Below, in pieces: positions 1 to 10,564 of a stretch of 64,000 bases of DNA. A program made the position numbers and the translations under genes. Source of the stretch: Isochrysis galbana (Eukaryota > Haptophyta > Isochrysidales > Isochrysidaceae); the NCBI GenBank assembly GCA_018136815.1, contig CM030932.1, positions 5,060,407 through 5,124,406 on the forward strand, given 5' to 3'. The notes beneath the pieces are model-generated. The model was not told the origin of the DNA. It searched no databases and saw only the letters and a list, made by a program, of their open reading frames with translations. The first letter of the stretch is position 1, and the number at the start of each line of letters is the position of its first letter.

Positions 1-1429
1 CGCGAAGAAGAACGGACGAGATGAAGGCAATCATCGAAGGAATCGCGAGAGGAATCGAAGCGAAGGGGGGGGGAATAACGCGCGCGGGGGGGGAACGAAC
101 GACGGCCGGAGGAAACGAACCGCGCACGGGGGAGAAGAGAACCTCGCGCGGGGGGGGATTAATAGAACGGCCAGAGGCGACGGACGGCACGCCGAGGGAA
201 AGAACCTGCCGCGGGGGGGGCGAGGGACCGAGGGCACGGCGGGGCAGCGTGGGAGGGCGCGAGGCCGATCTCGGAGCGAGATCGCGTCCTTTCCCTCGCG
301 GAGCGCGGAGAGACCCCCCACGAGATATCTTGGGACCGGAGAATGTTTTGGACGAATCTTCTTGCCGTCGGCCGAGGAGAGGCGGACGGAGAGAGAGAGA
401 GAGAGAGAGTCTCGCAGAGCGACTGCAGAACGAGAAGTCGAAGTCATGCCGGTTTATTACCTTAAACGAGCCAACAATTATAGTAACAGCAAAAACAAAA
501 TTCGAATCGCAAATTTCGAGACCAAAACCTGCAAACCTGGACTTGAGACCATGAGGAATCCGAATCTGTGTGTCTTGTGCGTCAGTGGCAACACGGGGAA
601 CTGTTCAATTGTAATTGTGAGCGCGTACCTTACACGAATATTCATGCCTACAACCTTCAGATGGGCAGGAATACAACAGAGTCACCATAGCACCATACAC
701 GCGATTACGCCAAGCGGGGTTCGGGAAGCAGCAGCGGCCCTTCTTCGCTTCTTCTTAGCCCCCCGTGTGGCGTGGCTCTTCCTCCCTCTTCGCCTGATTC
801 CGCGGAGGTGATGCGAGCGCGCAAGATGGCGCGGCTCCGCGTCACATACGAGTCGAGCCATGCCGCCTTGGCTGAAGAAGATACGAGTCGAGCCATGCCG
901 CCTTGGCTGAAGAAGAAGCGGAGGCGGAGATGCGAGCGCAGGTGCGAAGCCGCAGGCGGAAGACAGAGGCGGCGGTGGCCAGACTGTGGGACGCCAAGCA
1001 GCTGTAGTCGTAGCCTATCCCCTATGTTTATGAGAGTGAGTGTGAGTGCCATTACTTGTTCCTAGACAATTAACAATCGCATTGACAAATGCAACTTTGG
1101 CAATGACAATGTAGCTGTTTATGGTCTCCGGCTGGGGGTTATGATCTCCGGCTGAGGCTCGTTCGATCGAGCAGAGAGAGAGCTCTCGTCCTTGGTGGTG
1201 GTGGCCGCCTCCCAGAGATGGTGGCGTGCCTAGACAACGCCATCTGTAGGGGCAGTGGCTTCAACACCTCGTGGGCGGACCGACCTACGTCGGGCGACTC
1301 ACCAAGAAAAGCCACCCGGGGAGGAGGGGGGGCGAGGAACCTCTCGTCAGAAAAGAAGAACGGCCCTTACCATCTCGCGCCGTGCGCCGTGAGTGACGAA
1401 TTGGGCAGACCAATTGGGTCTGAGGGCAA
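1..1429. other. Purine-rich intergenic region, no gene seen
   Basis: No convincing coding region is visible. The first 420 bases are G- and GA-rich with runs of G, so the open frames there are composition artefacts. A 35-bp unit is duplicated in tandem at 846-915. The stretch at 1080-1170 holds two copies of a short 'tctccggctg' motif. Nothing else is recognised. Confidence 0.5.
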
Positions 1430-1849
1430 TTAGGAGGGAGCGAAGCCGGCGGTAGGCGCGGCGGTGGGAACGACTTCGGAGACGCTGACGGGCTGAAGCC
1501 CGTCAGCAGAGGAAGGCAGGCAGGCGGGCTTGAGCGAGGGCGAGGACGGCGGCGAGAGCGACTGCTGGAACGAGCGGACGAGCGGCGAGAGGCGAGGGCG
1601 AGCGAGGGGAGGGCTATGGTGGCGCTTATTGCTGGTCAGTGCAGGTGTGTTGTGTGGTGTTGGGATTGGGATGAATGTCCGTGTATCTCTGTGGGTTTGG
1701 CTCGGGCCGTGGCTCGCGGGTACCTGGGCTGGCATGGCGCATGGCCCTAGCTGGTGGGCGTTGCGTGCCTGCGCGCGCATGTCGTGATCAGTCGGCGCGG
1801 TAGGGTGGGGGTGGGCGGGAAGAGTGCGTGGGAGCGAGGCGCGCTCCAT
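1430..1849 (-). pseudogene. 5' fragment of a non-LTR element ORF1 (MERA-type start)
   Basis: The frame opens with Met-Glu-Arg-Ala immediately inside a terminal hairpin at 1856-1870, the same start as the element ORFs at 11363, 28664 and 29382. Downstream of the first residues it is rich in Pro, Ser, Thr and His and does not match the LINE ORF1 at 11363 beyond its first few residues. It is read as a truncated or diverged copy of the element rather than a host gene. Function unknown. Confidence 0.45.
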
Positions 1850-1855
1850 GACCCT

Positions 1856-1870
1856 ATCGTTGATAACGAT
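1856..1870 (-). repeat. Element 5'-terminal hairpin H1
   Basis: Arms ATCGTT and AACGAT pair perfectly around a 3-base loop. On the minus strand the ATG of the MERA-type ORF follows about 6 bases later. Confidence 0.7.
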
Positions 1871-1946
1871 CGGAGGGGAGTTGGAGCCTGAGAGGGGGGG
1901 GCGCGAGGCATCCCCCCATGCTGAACTAAGTGCATAAACTTAGTTG
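1871..1946 (-). mobile_element. Truncated 5' end of the noncoding hairpin element (family A), with hairpin H2
   Basis: On the minus strand the piece begins with hairpin H2 (arms AACTAAGT and ACTTAGTT at 1924-1931 and 1938-1945). This is followed by an ATG and a G-run, 'cctcgcg', C-run stem, the same head as the elements at 16284, 56545 and 11151. It is cut after about 50 bases where the MERA-type element begins, so the two elements are nested or juxtaposed. Confidence 0.6.
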
Positions 1947-2972
1947 AATAACACTATTAGCTATCAGTGGCATCTAGCAGGAAGGAAGTTGCCGTTGCCC
2001 CTCAACCGTCATGTGCTCGGCCAGTATTTTAGATGCCCCGAGTTCTCCCTTGCTTCTACTTATTTCAGGCAGTCGAAATGTGTGGCCTAAGCCCGCAACG
2101 TGGGCGACCAGCACACGCATGAGCGATGCGTAGGTCTGACTCGTACTAGGCGCACCTTGCCACCTCATGAGCTTTGTGAGGCATGCAAAAACAGGATCCT
2201 TCAACCCCTTTCCAAAGCACTCAACACGTCTCAAGAGTGTTACGCTTCTATTTGCAAGGTCTGACTCGTACTGGGCGCAACATGCTACCTCGTGAGCTTT
2301 GTGAGGCATGCAAAGAAGCAAGAACACGATCCTCCAACCCCTTAGCTAAGCACTCAACACGTCTCGAGAGTGCTACGCTTCTATTTGCACTGCACACTTA
2401 CTTAGTGTCCATTCTGCGTTCCGGACACCTCAAGCCCACGAAATGGAGGCCGAGGAAACAGTTGTGTGCATAAAAGATGCCTGACGACGCCAAGATTACC
2501 AGGCGCCGCTCGAGCGAGATGCTAGCGAATACAGGCCGTGGAAACCCAGGTTGTTTCCCAGGCACCGCCCGCAACCTAGGAGTTTATGCGTTCAAGTTGC
2601 TGATCCATCTAACCACAACAGCCCCATGAACTTCGGGGCTATCTCCCACAACTAGTCGTCGCCGTTGTGCAATAGCCACGCATCTGGGATCCCGTGGCGA
2701 AAGGCAGACAAGTAGGATGGACACGACTCATCAAGGACAGCTGCTAGATATTTCCAGTCGGCCAGGAATGCATGGTCAGGGACCATGGCATCGGAATCAA
2801 AACTTTCAGGGCATAACCAAAACCAGAGGCTTGGGCATGCTTTGCACCAGGAGTTTACAACGCGCAACGATCAGGAGCCTGCCTGGTCGAGGTTCCAAAA
2901 CCTGCCCAAGTGAGAGCACCCTGCCCAGCGTTCGTAGATCATCATCTCCGTCAAAGGAGACATGGGCCCAGA
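1947..2972. repeat. Intergenic DNA with a 125-bp tandem duplication
   Basis: A unit beginning 'aggtctgactcgtact' at 2132 recurs at 2257, giving two tandem copies (about 2132-2390) with scattered differences. Both include 'tgagctttgtgaggcatgcaaa' type sequence. No coding region is supported. The right end runs into the 3' side of the SMIM14-like gene. Confidence 0.7.
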
Positions 2973-3518
2973 TTAATCCACCTCTGGCGGCGGTGGCGGG
3001 GGTTCGTTCGCGTGGCTGCTGGAGGAACCAGGCTTCCCGGAGGTGAGCTGTGGAGATGGTCTTTGCATACGCAGCAAGAAAGCAACAAACATCATGAACC
3101 TATGTGGAAACACGTGAAGCACAGGTTGGAGGACGGGCAGCCGGCAGATCACCCAGACGACCCAACTCCACAAGCGGTGATCTGGGGGTAGGGGAGTGCC
3201 GAGGAAGAGCAGGACAGGTGCCACTGTGCCGGCGGGGGTTTCAGTAGGGGGGTGCTGGGGAAGAGCAGGACAGGTGCCACTGTGCTGGCAGGGGTTGCGG
3301 CAGGGAGCGGCTCACGTGATGAACATGAAGAACATGCTCTGGTTGGCGGGGGCGCCGTGAGCTCCTGCGTTGATTCCGAAGGCGGCCGCCTCGTCCTCGA
3401 AGCAGCCGGTCTCAGTGCAGACCGTCTGCCTCTCCGCGGCATCGAGCACCTCCTGAACGCTCGGAGCCTGCGGGGCGTTCTGGCAGATGCAGTTCATCAG
3501 GTCTTCCCAGACGGTCAT
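2973..3518 (-). CDS. SMIM14: SMIM14-like small integral membrane protein, two exons
   Basis: Two exons, complement(2973..3099, 3316..3518), encode 109 residues. The donor GTGAGC follows base 3316 and the acceptor TAG ends at 3100. The phase-2 join is in frame and restores one hydrophobic segment, about residues 60-77, that is cut by the intron. The N-terminal part has a Cys-x-Cys-like pair (Cys10, Cys12) and a T-V-C-T-E-T-G-C motif comparable to Y-C-T-D-T-E-C in animal SMIM14. The tail carries the L-L-R after the membrane segment, then G-K-P, a Pro run and a final E-V-D. Length and order match the roughly 99-residue family, which resides in the ER membrane and whose biochemical role is poorly known. 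The start ATG at 3518 follows a CT-rich leader. Neither exon alone looks like the family, so the spliced model is the key evidence. Confidence 0.85.
3183..3296 (+). repeat. Tandem duplication inside the SMIM14-like intron
   Basis: A unit of about 57 bp containing 'gaagagcaggacaggtgcca' occurs twice in a row within the 216-bp intron (3100-3315). It accounts for about half of the intron. Confidence 0.75.
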
Positions 3519-4908
3519 GGCGGGGTGGGTCGGTCGGTCTCTGCCACTCGGTCCGGTGTCCGCTCGCTCTCTCTCGGGCGCAGCTGGAGAGAGAGGGAGA
3601 GAGGAGGGAGGGGAGGTTGTGGAGGGGGGGGGGGGCGGAAGGGAAGGGGGCGCAGCAGAAAGACTTCTCCTGTGCCCTCTCTTCCTGGTCTTCTCTCCCA
3701 CCACTCCCCACAGATTTGTCTCTCTTCTCACTCCCTCGCTCTTCTCTTCTTCTTCTTCTCTCTCCCACCTGGCCTCTTCACTGCTCATTCTCTCTTTGTC
3801 TCTCTTCTTTCTCCCTCTTCTCTTCTTCTTCTTCTCTCTCCCACCTGGCCTCTTCACTGCTCGTTCTCTCTCCTCACCACACATTCTCTGCTCTCTCTTA
3901 TCCCCTCCCCTTTTCTCTCCACACGGGTCCCCTTCCGGTGGAGAGAGTGGCAGAAAATCATCTCTTCTCTTCAAGGTAGTTGAGAATAGGTGCCGTTCAG
4001 CTTTGTTACAAGAGAAAGAGCGCTCAGTTTCATGAATGTTCCTGTGCAGCTTCATTAGAGGGAGGTCCGTATATGTGAGAATTGGCGAGGAGGGACAAGC
4101 AGCACGTCTGAGCAGGAAGAAGGGGAGAGAGAGAGAGGTATCATATGAAAGGAGGAGTCAAAATCGAGGATGAGAACGACAGGAGACAGGAGGCAGGGAA
4201 GGCAGGGAGCATTAGAGAGAGGGGGGAGGGGCTGAGGGCTGAGGAGCGCCAGGGAACTCGATGAGAGAGAGGGGGGGGGGAGAGAAGCAGAGAGATAGGG
4301 GGGGGGGGGGAGGGAGAGAGAGACAGAGAGAGAGAAAGGGAGGGAGGGAGAGAGAGAGAGAGAGCGAGAGAGAGAGAAAGAGAGAGAGAGAGAGGGAGGG
4401 GGGGGGGGGGGGGGAGCTGAGGTGGCCGACGTCTCCGAGCAGACGTGCGTCTACAACGTTTAGTAATAGTACGCCCGCAAACGAAGTGTTTTGTTTTAAA
4501 GAGGCACTTTTAGAGAGTTGTTTTTGTGGGTTGTGGTTGTGGAGTCCGCAACGGCTAACGGGTGCGGCCCGCGATAGATATAAAACATCTGAGCGTTAGT
4601 ACCACTACTCCCACTAGCCCGGTACTATCAAGACACCCCTCAGCGCACCTGCCCGTACGCATTGACGTTACGGGTGCGGCCCTTGAGCCCTGATTCCCTT
4701 ATTGTTGAGAGCTCGCATGTGGACTAGGGGTTCCACGGGCGTTGTCCAGCATCCTGGCTAGATCAGAGACTCCTATGCATCACAGGAACTGCCCACAGAT
4801 CATGATAAGTAACTGAATATTAATATTAGTGCCGCTATTGCCACTAGCACTAGCCCATGCACATGCCATGCACCCACACGACACACGACATAGCCACGAC
4901 TCACATGA
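3519..4908. promoter_or_regulatory. Leader/promoter side of the SMIM14-like gene with long pyrimidine and purine tracts
   Basis: The first 500 bases upstream of the SMIM14-like start carry alternating GA- and CT-rich tracts. Between 3720 and 3900 a unit containing 'tctctcccacctggcctcttcactgctc' type sequence is repeated three times. A pure GA/G tract lies at 4260-4415. Open frames here are low-complexity shadows. No gene is seen up to the foldback element at 4909. Confidence 0.45.
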
Positions 4909-5611
4909 AGGTGTCGTTCCGTCAATTGTGGGGCATCAGTCGAATTGAGCGATCAAATGTCCATAGTTATGTATACAACAATATTTTAAAATTCAAGGAA
5001 AGGCTAGGGCGCCGTGCGGGCATAACAACTTTTTTCTCTGCTCACGGGACTTGCTTGAACCAGTGTGCACGCCGTGCATGGGCACCAGTTCCCCCGCGGA
5101 GACGCCGTGCGTGCGCATGCCAACTTGTTTCATCTGCGTTCCATCTAAGGCCCACAACTACGTAAACGTGCAATATACTTATATCACAGGGAGGCCGCAG
5201 CGCGGCCCCCTGTGATATGGAGCTGCTGCTCGGGCGGAGGGTTTAGGGCTGGGCTTGGTGGCCATGCCCGCGCCCGATCGCCGGCCTCGCGCATGCTCGC
5301 GGCGATGCGAGAGCGCTCACCTCTCTCACTCCTCGGCTGGCTCGATTGGGCAGCCGACTATGCTTTGGAGTGGAGGGCCCACATGGGATGGTTGGAGACC
5401 TCCCATGTGGGCCCATTGGGGTTGATGTGCCTCTCTTGGCCAGTTGCCAGTTGGCCAGTCTCTCGTGGCCCGCGCGCGCTGCGCGCGCTCGCGCAGTCGT
5501 CTTGGTCCGCATGACGCGATGGCAGCGACGGCGCCATCTCCTCTCTCTCTCTCTCTCCCTCTCCTCCCCATGGAGGTTGGAGGGAGGGGCCTTCATGGTG
5601 CCCATCTTCAA

Positions 5612-6005
5612 CTATCAGTAAAACTGATAGGGTCATGGGGGCCGCATTCCCCCCTTCCTCCATCGCAGACACCCTCTGGGTGGGCCTGCACACTCACTCT
5701 CAGCCCCTGCCTGCTGGCGCAGGGGCTGAGCTGACATCAATCCTGCCCAGACTCTCACCCAGCGCGCGCCGCGCGCCTCACGCATTCGCCTGAACCTGAC
5801 CCCCATCGTACTGACCCCCCCTCCACCACTGAGACACAGACAATGCGAGCCGCCAGGTGGGCACCCAGGGCCAGCGAGGCCAGCGTGGGAGAGGCAGGGG
5901 AGGCCAGGGGCCCAGCCCCAGCCTCCACTGCCCCCTGAGCTGGCCCAGCTGGCCCTCTGGGGGGACCCGAGGGTCCCCTCAGAGGGGGGCCATGGCGCGC
6001 GCAGA
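5612..6005 (+). mobile_element. Noncoding hairpin element, family A copy, nested in the foldback element
   Basis: It starts with hairpin H3 (arms CTATCAGT and ACTGATAG, 3-base loop) followed by an ATG and the G-run/C-run stem. It then has the 'gacaccc..gggtgggcc' and 'cagcccctgcc..ggcaggggctg' hairpins shared with the copies at 11151, 14944, 16284 and 56545. The far end is a 'ccatggcgcgcgc' block also present at the far ends of the copies near 15880 and 56140. Confidence 0.65.
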
Positions 6006-6089
6006 CATCGCACGCCCGTAAGAGAATGAAGAGAACGACGAGAAAAGTACGACAAAAAAATCGACGGAACCGCAGAGAAACAAGTTGGT

Positions 6090-6340
6090 ATGCGCACGCA
6101 CGGCGTCCCCGCGGGGGAGCCGATGCACATCGCGCCGTGCGCATGCACGGATGCACGGCGTGCATATGGGTGATTGCAACTCATCACACCTGTCCCGTGA
6201 GAGATCTCTGTTATATTGCATGTTTACGTAATTGTAGGGGAACCGCAGAGAAACAAGTTGGCATGCGCACGCACGGCGTCCCCGCGGGGGACCCGATGCA
6301 CATCGTCGCGCCATACGCACGCACGGCGTGCACCTGGTTG
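6090..6340 (+). repeat. 173-bp direct repeat with GCACGCACGGCGTC cores
   Basis: Two copies start at 6090 and 6263 ('atgcgcacgcacggcgtcc'). A related array with a 162-bp period is at 34588-34940. Both arrays lie at the same position relative to a right terminal arm of the foldback family. Confidence 0.75.
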
Positions 6341-6805
6341 CCTGTGTATGTAATTGTGAGCCTTTGGGCACATGTTACACAATTCGTCAGGAAAAAGACA
6401 CTGGAAGGATGAAGGTTGGGATGTTACACGGCTGTGATTATTGCACACTGCGAGCCATGGGCAAGGGACTGAATGCCAAAATGAGCCTAACCCAATTTGC
6501 GGTCTGAAAGCGCGCGCCGTAGATGTTGAACATTGATAGTAGGGTCCTATGTGAATATTGTTGTATAAATAACTATGGGCATTTGATGGCTCCATTCGAT
6601 TGATGTCCCATAATTGACGGAACGACACCTCAGCTTGCAGCATGCCCCCCCCTAGGGACCCGAGACCCTCCCCAACTTGCCCCTTCAATGCTAGTACGTA
6701 TTGCACTTGCTCGATGCTCCATCAGCCCCATACTAGGTAAACAACCTCATCGATGCTATGATGATTGAATCTCAAGGCTAGGAACATCAGCCGCATATCA
6801 TACAT

Positions 6806-9800
6806 TTAGGCGTAAGTTGTGAGCGTTGGTTCCGCCTCAAAATCACATACCGCATCCGGCGGCGCTCGAGGCGTATGTAGCAATGGTGTGAGGGAGACCG
6901 ACCAGGTGTGGCGCCCCTTTGGCACCAAGTATTCCTGCCGCACGGCGCGGCCCCATGAAATGTCACCACCAACACCCATCATCTTATGGTCGATACAAAT
7001 CGTGGCATGCTCTTCAGGCTTGAGATCGGAGGGGTGCGCCGCCGAAGCAAGGCTGCTCGCGTCGTGTCGCATTGCCGACCAGCCAAAGGGCTTATTGCTA
7101 GAAATGGAGAGCCCGATGCCATCGGCAGCACTCAAGGCAAGCCATACAGTGCCGCAGCGATGACCATTCTCAGAGGGTACAAGATACGGCGTGAAGAGCT
7201 CTTCCTCCCGGGCAGTATGGAGCCCGAAGCGAGCGCCGGTGCAACGGTCGGGGTAGTTTTCATGCGGACCTTTCCCAAGCCATTGCACTTTGTCTAGCAG
7301 CTCCGGCACCGCGGCGAGCTTCACTCCAACCCGTGGAAGAGAGAAAGGAGCCTCCCACGGAAACTCGCGCTGTCGCACGGTGGCAGCGTTGTGCAGAGTG
7401 ATTGAAGCCGAGGCCGAGACATCAAGGAGTAGCGTGTGTCGCGCGCGGACACGATTCCAAGGTGTTCGCCACTCGCACGAACAACGAATGACAACGCGCT
7501 TGTCGGTTTGTTCGACAACCGCAACCTGCACTGCGTGGCGAGTGAGGCAGTGGAGTGCGTGGCGTTTCCACACATCCGCCCACGACTGCAGAGGGCCGAC
7601 GCCGAGGCTGCGAAAGAAGGGGCCGACGGAGGAATAAAATGCGCGGAGGTAAAGAGGCTGCAAAGTGAGAGAGGAGCGCATCTGGGGCTGCATCTGCCCA
7701 AGCCACTCATGGCGCGGAAAGGACTCTCCGAGTGGCCCACCTACATCATTGTCGGTCGGTGCACGCCACAAGTTGAGTGTGCCACTCCCGGACTCGAGCA
7801 GCCGACGTCCATCCGCCGAGAACTCGCGGATAGTTCCTTCCTTCTTGCACACCACAAGCCTCCAACTGCATTTCGTGCTGTCTCCACCCGTCACTTCGAT
7901 GGCGTCTTGGCTCACATCTGTGCGAAGGTAGAAGTGCCCGTCCGAGACCGAATGCGGAGGGGGGGGGCGCAATGGCGGCGCCGGAAGCTGAAGCTGCATG
8001 CTCGCCACCTCGTCTCCGGCGTTCGCCCACGCGGTCGTCGCCGCCTGACCAAAGCGCAAGGTGATGAATGCCTCGTCCGGTCGACGCGGCACGTTCTCCT
8101 CAGTCCATCGGATATCGAGCTCCAGTTCGCCTGAATCTCTAGCGTGTAAACTCCGACGAAGACTATCCCAGCCCACAGGGTTGACCTTACCTGCACTCAC
8201 TCCGCCAATCTCGAGCGTGCCGGCGAGGACTAGGTGCTCCAGACTAGCCAGATGGTCGTATCGATTTGTGATCCGCAAGCGGGCTCGTGCGCGGCGCTGT
8301 CTGGGTGTACCCGGCTCATGGGAGTCCCCGAAATCGCCGATGTCGTATTGACATTCAAGAAGGCTCACGTCGACCGGCCGATGCACGTGCTTGACCTCCT
8401 CAAGTGCTGGATGAGGCTTGCGGTCCGGGAATACGAGGCCATTAATGCAAAACTGCGCGTCGTGCCTTTCGCAATCAAAGTCCCCGCCGTACGCCCAAAA
8501 GTGGCGGCCAGTGGCCGGATCTATCTTATGCAGGCCCTGGTCTGCCCAGTCCCAGATGAAACCACCCTGAGCATAGGGAAGTGACCGGAAGAGCTCCCAC
8601 CACTCGGCGTAGTTGCCCGTCGAGTTGCCCATTGCGTGCGCAAACTCGCACAAAATGAGCGGTCGAGGCTCGGCGCGCCTGCCGTTGGGAAAGCGACGAG
8701 TAGGCGCAAAGTTTGGCATCACGTTCTGGCCCTTCCGTGACGCGCCGGCGCTCCTTACGAGGCCCACCTCAGGGTACATCGGACAGATGATGTCCGTACA
8801 GTCCGCGCCGCCGCACGACTCGTATTGCACCGGACGCGACGAATCGTGCGTCCGGCACCATGCTGCCATCGCGTCGTGCGTCGGGCCGTAACCCGACTCG
8901 TTGCCGAGGGACCAAGTGATGACGCATGGGTGATTCTTGTCCCGGCGGACCATCCGTGTGACGCGCGCCATCATGGCGGGGCGCCACGAGGGCGCCTTGG
9001 CCAGAATACCCTCGTCGCCCCAGCAAAAGAAGCCATGGGTCTCGATGTTTGCTTCGTCAACCACGTACAGGCCAAGCGCCGAGCACAGGTCGTACCACGC
9101 GTCGGTATTGGGGTAATGCGCCGTGCGTACTGCGTTGAAGTTGTACGCCTTGAGCATCGTTGCGTCTAGTACCATAGACTCCCAAGAGACGGCTTTGCCA
9201 CCCTCGGCAGTGTGCTCGTGTCTGTTCACCCCCTTGACGGTGATTGGCATGCCATTCACACAGAGCAACCCGTCTGATATGTTTACGGCCCGCAGGCCTA
9301 TCAGGCACGTTTCGACATCAACCACCGCGGCATCGTCTTCGATTGGGCTTCCCGCAGCCGCCGCATGGTCTGTAGCTAAGACTAACTCGAGCACGAGCGA
9401 GTACAAGCTCGGCTCCTCCGCTGACCACAATGCCGGCTCGCCTAGCACTGTGCCGCCATGTGCACGCACAGGCCCCCCAGAAAGGGATAGAAGGCCATGT
9501 GCGTCATCGGCATGTAGAGCGAGGTGAGGGTCTGTCGCCTCGGGACCGATGGCTCGGCGGAGTGCAGACCAGTGTGAGTCTGCGGGCAGCTCCTTGAGCA
9601 TGAGTGCGCCAAGGTCCTGCATCCACACTTCAGGGCACGGCGGCAGCGGCTGCTCGAGATCCGATGCGCTGGAGAGGCGGAAGGGGCCGTGGAGCGACGC
9701 GCGTACGCTGGCCTTACAATTCGCCAGCGCCATTGCGGCGAGCCCATGCGAGGCGGCAGAGTCGACGATAGACCCGGCAAGGGCCACCTCGACATCAATG

Positions 9801-10564
9801 GAAGCGGTGGTTCCATCCACATTCGTCTGCACCTTGAAGTCGCGTATCGCGAGCTCCACGGGTTTCGAGTACAAATAGCAGTGGCGTTGGATTCCTGAGA
9901 GCCACCACTGGTCCTGATCTTCTAAATAAGAACCGTCGCACCAGCGGATCACCTGTACGGACAGCGTGTGCTCCTCTCCACCCATACGCCCAGATGAAGG
10001 ACAGCAATCTTCGGATGTTAGCAAAGCTGTCACATCAAACTCGGCGGGGAGCTTGGAGTCCTGGGAGTAACCGACCTCCATCCCGTCAACCCACACGGTG
10101 GCGGCCGAGCCGATGCCATCGAGGACCAGGAAGGTGCGCCGTCCACACCAGCTTACGGGCACCGTGAACTTGACCTGATAAGAGCCGACCTCGTTGTTGC
10201 GCGAAGGGATGCGTGGAGGATCCACCTTGAATGGATATCTGTGATTGAGGTAGATGGGCTTCGATCCGACGTCAGCGACTTCCCAAGAACACGGGACATG
10301 CACAGTCCGCCAGCCGCGTGTGTCGAAACCGTTTGCACCCGTGATGGCCGGCGCGCTCTCTGGGTTTGCAGAGAGCTTGAATGTCCACTCAGCGGGCGTG
10401 AGTGGCAGCGTCCACCTGGAGGTGGAGACCTCGTCGCACAGCCTCCTGCGCAGTGCTTCTTGCTTGGTCTCATACGCACGGAGGGGCACATGCATCCGCT
10501 CGCGGTTCACTTCGAAGCAGCCCTCGTCTTGCCAGCGCGGCTTGGGCTTTGTTTGCCTCGTCAT
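6806..10564 (-). CDS. LacZ-type beta-galactosidase (glycoside hydrolase family 2)
   Basis: A 1252-residue intronless protein with the full bacterial LacZ-like layout: N-terminal sugar-binding domain, Ig-like domains, TIM-barrel and C-terminal beta-sandwich (Bgal_small_N). The acid/base glutamate sits in W-S-L-G-N-E-S-G-Y-G (Glu556) and the nucleophile in L-I-L-C-E-F-A-H-A-M-G-N-S (Glu640). N-R-H-E-H, R-T-A-H-Y-P and G-G-F-I-W-D-W-A-D-Q-G are also present. These residues predict hydrolysis of terminal beta-galactosides. The start at 10564 is chosen because family similarity (F-E-x-N-R-E) begins about 20 residues later and the frame upstream has no ATG. No signal peptide is evident from this start, so a cytosolic enzyme is likely. 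It is about 230 residues longer than E. coli LacZ, through internal insertions of low similarity. The leader is CT-rich on the coding strand. Confidence 0.95.
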   Translation of the reverse strand: MTRQTKPKPRWQDEGCFEVNRERMHVPLRAYETKQEALRRRLCDEVSTSRWTLPLTPAEWTFKLSANPESAPAITGANGFDTRGWRTVHVPCSWEVADVGSKPIYLNHRYPFKVDPPRIPSRNNEVGSYQVKFTVPVSWCGRRTFLVLDGIGSAATVWVDGMEVGYSQDSKLPAEFDVTALLTSEDCCPSSGRMGGEEHTLSVQVIRWCDGSYLEDQDQWWLSGIQRHCYLYSKPVELAIRDFKVQTNVDGTTASIDVEVALAGSIVDSAASHGLAAMALANCKASVRASLHGPFRLSSASDLEQPLPPCPEVWMQDLGALMLKELPADSHWSALRRAIGPEATDPHLALHADDAHGLLSLSGGPVRAHGGTVLGEPALWSAEEPSLYSLVLELVLATDHAAAAGSPIEDDAAVVDVETCLIGLRAVNISDGLLCVNGMPITVKGVNRHEHTAEGGKAVSWESMVLDATMLKAYNFNAVRTAHYPNTDAWYDLCSALGLYVVDEANIETHGFFCWGDEGILAKAPSWRPAMMARVTRMVRRDKNHPCVITWSLGNESGYGPTHDAMAAWCRTHDSSRPVQYESCGGADCTDIICPMYPEVGLVRSAGASRKGQNVMPNFAPTRRFPNGRRAEPRPLILCEFAHAMGNSTGNYAEWWELFRSLPYAQGGFIWDWADQGLHKIDPATGRHFWAYGGDFDCERHDAQFCINGLVFPDRKPHPALEEVKHVHRPVDVSLLECQYDIGDFGDSHEPGTPRQRRARARLRITNRYDHLASLEHLVLAGTLEIGGVSAGKVNPVGWDSLRRSLHARDSGELELDIRWTEENVPRRPDEAFITLRFGQAATTAWANAGDEVASMQLQLPAPPLRPPPPHSVSDGHFYLRTDVSQDAIEVTGGDSTKCSWRLVVCKKEGTIREFSADGRRLLESGSGTLNLWRAPTDNDVGGPLGESFPRHEWLGQMQPQMRSSLTLQPLYLRAFYSSVGPFFRSLGVGPLQSWADVWKRHALHCLTRHAVQVAVVEQTDKRVVIRCSCEWRTPWNRVRARHTLLLDVSASASITLHNAATVRQREFPWEAPFSLPRVGVKLAAVPELLDKVQWLGKGPHENYPDRCTGARFGLHTAREEELFTPYLVPSENGHRCGTVWLALSAADGIGLSISSNKPFGWSAMRHDASSLASAAHPSDLKPEEHATICIDHKMMGVGGDISWGRAVRQEYLVPKGRHTWSVSLTPLLHTPRAPPDAVCDFEAEPTLTTYA

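Larger units (their letters stand above)
4909..6630. mobile_element. Foldback-type element with 77-bp inverted terminal arms
   Basis: The left arm (4909-4985) and right arm (6554-6630) are inverted copies that begin GGTGTCGTTCCGTCAA and stay alignable for about 77 bp. Further in, both sides carry the GC-rich block with GCACGCACGGCGTC in opposite orientation (about 5080-5150 left, 6090-6340 right), so the element can fold back over several hundred bases. The interior contains a copy of the noncoding hairpin element (5612-6005). No transposase is present, so it would be non-autonomous. No obvious target-site duplication was found. Confidence 0.7.

Noticed and set aside
21..554. Gly/Arg/Glu-rich open frames on both strands at the left end
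   Set aside because: They reflect G- and GA-runs; no domain, and several frames are open at once.
3252..4055. Long overlapping frames on both strands upstream of the SMIM14-like gene
   Set aside because: Apart from the SMIM14-like exon 1 they read CT/GA simple sequence.
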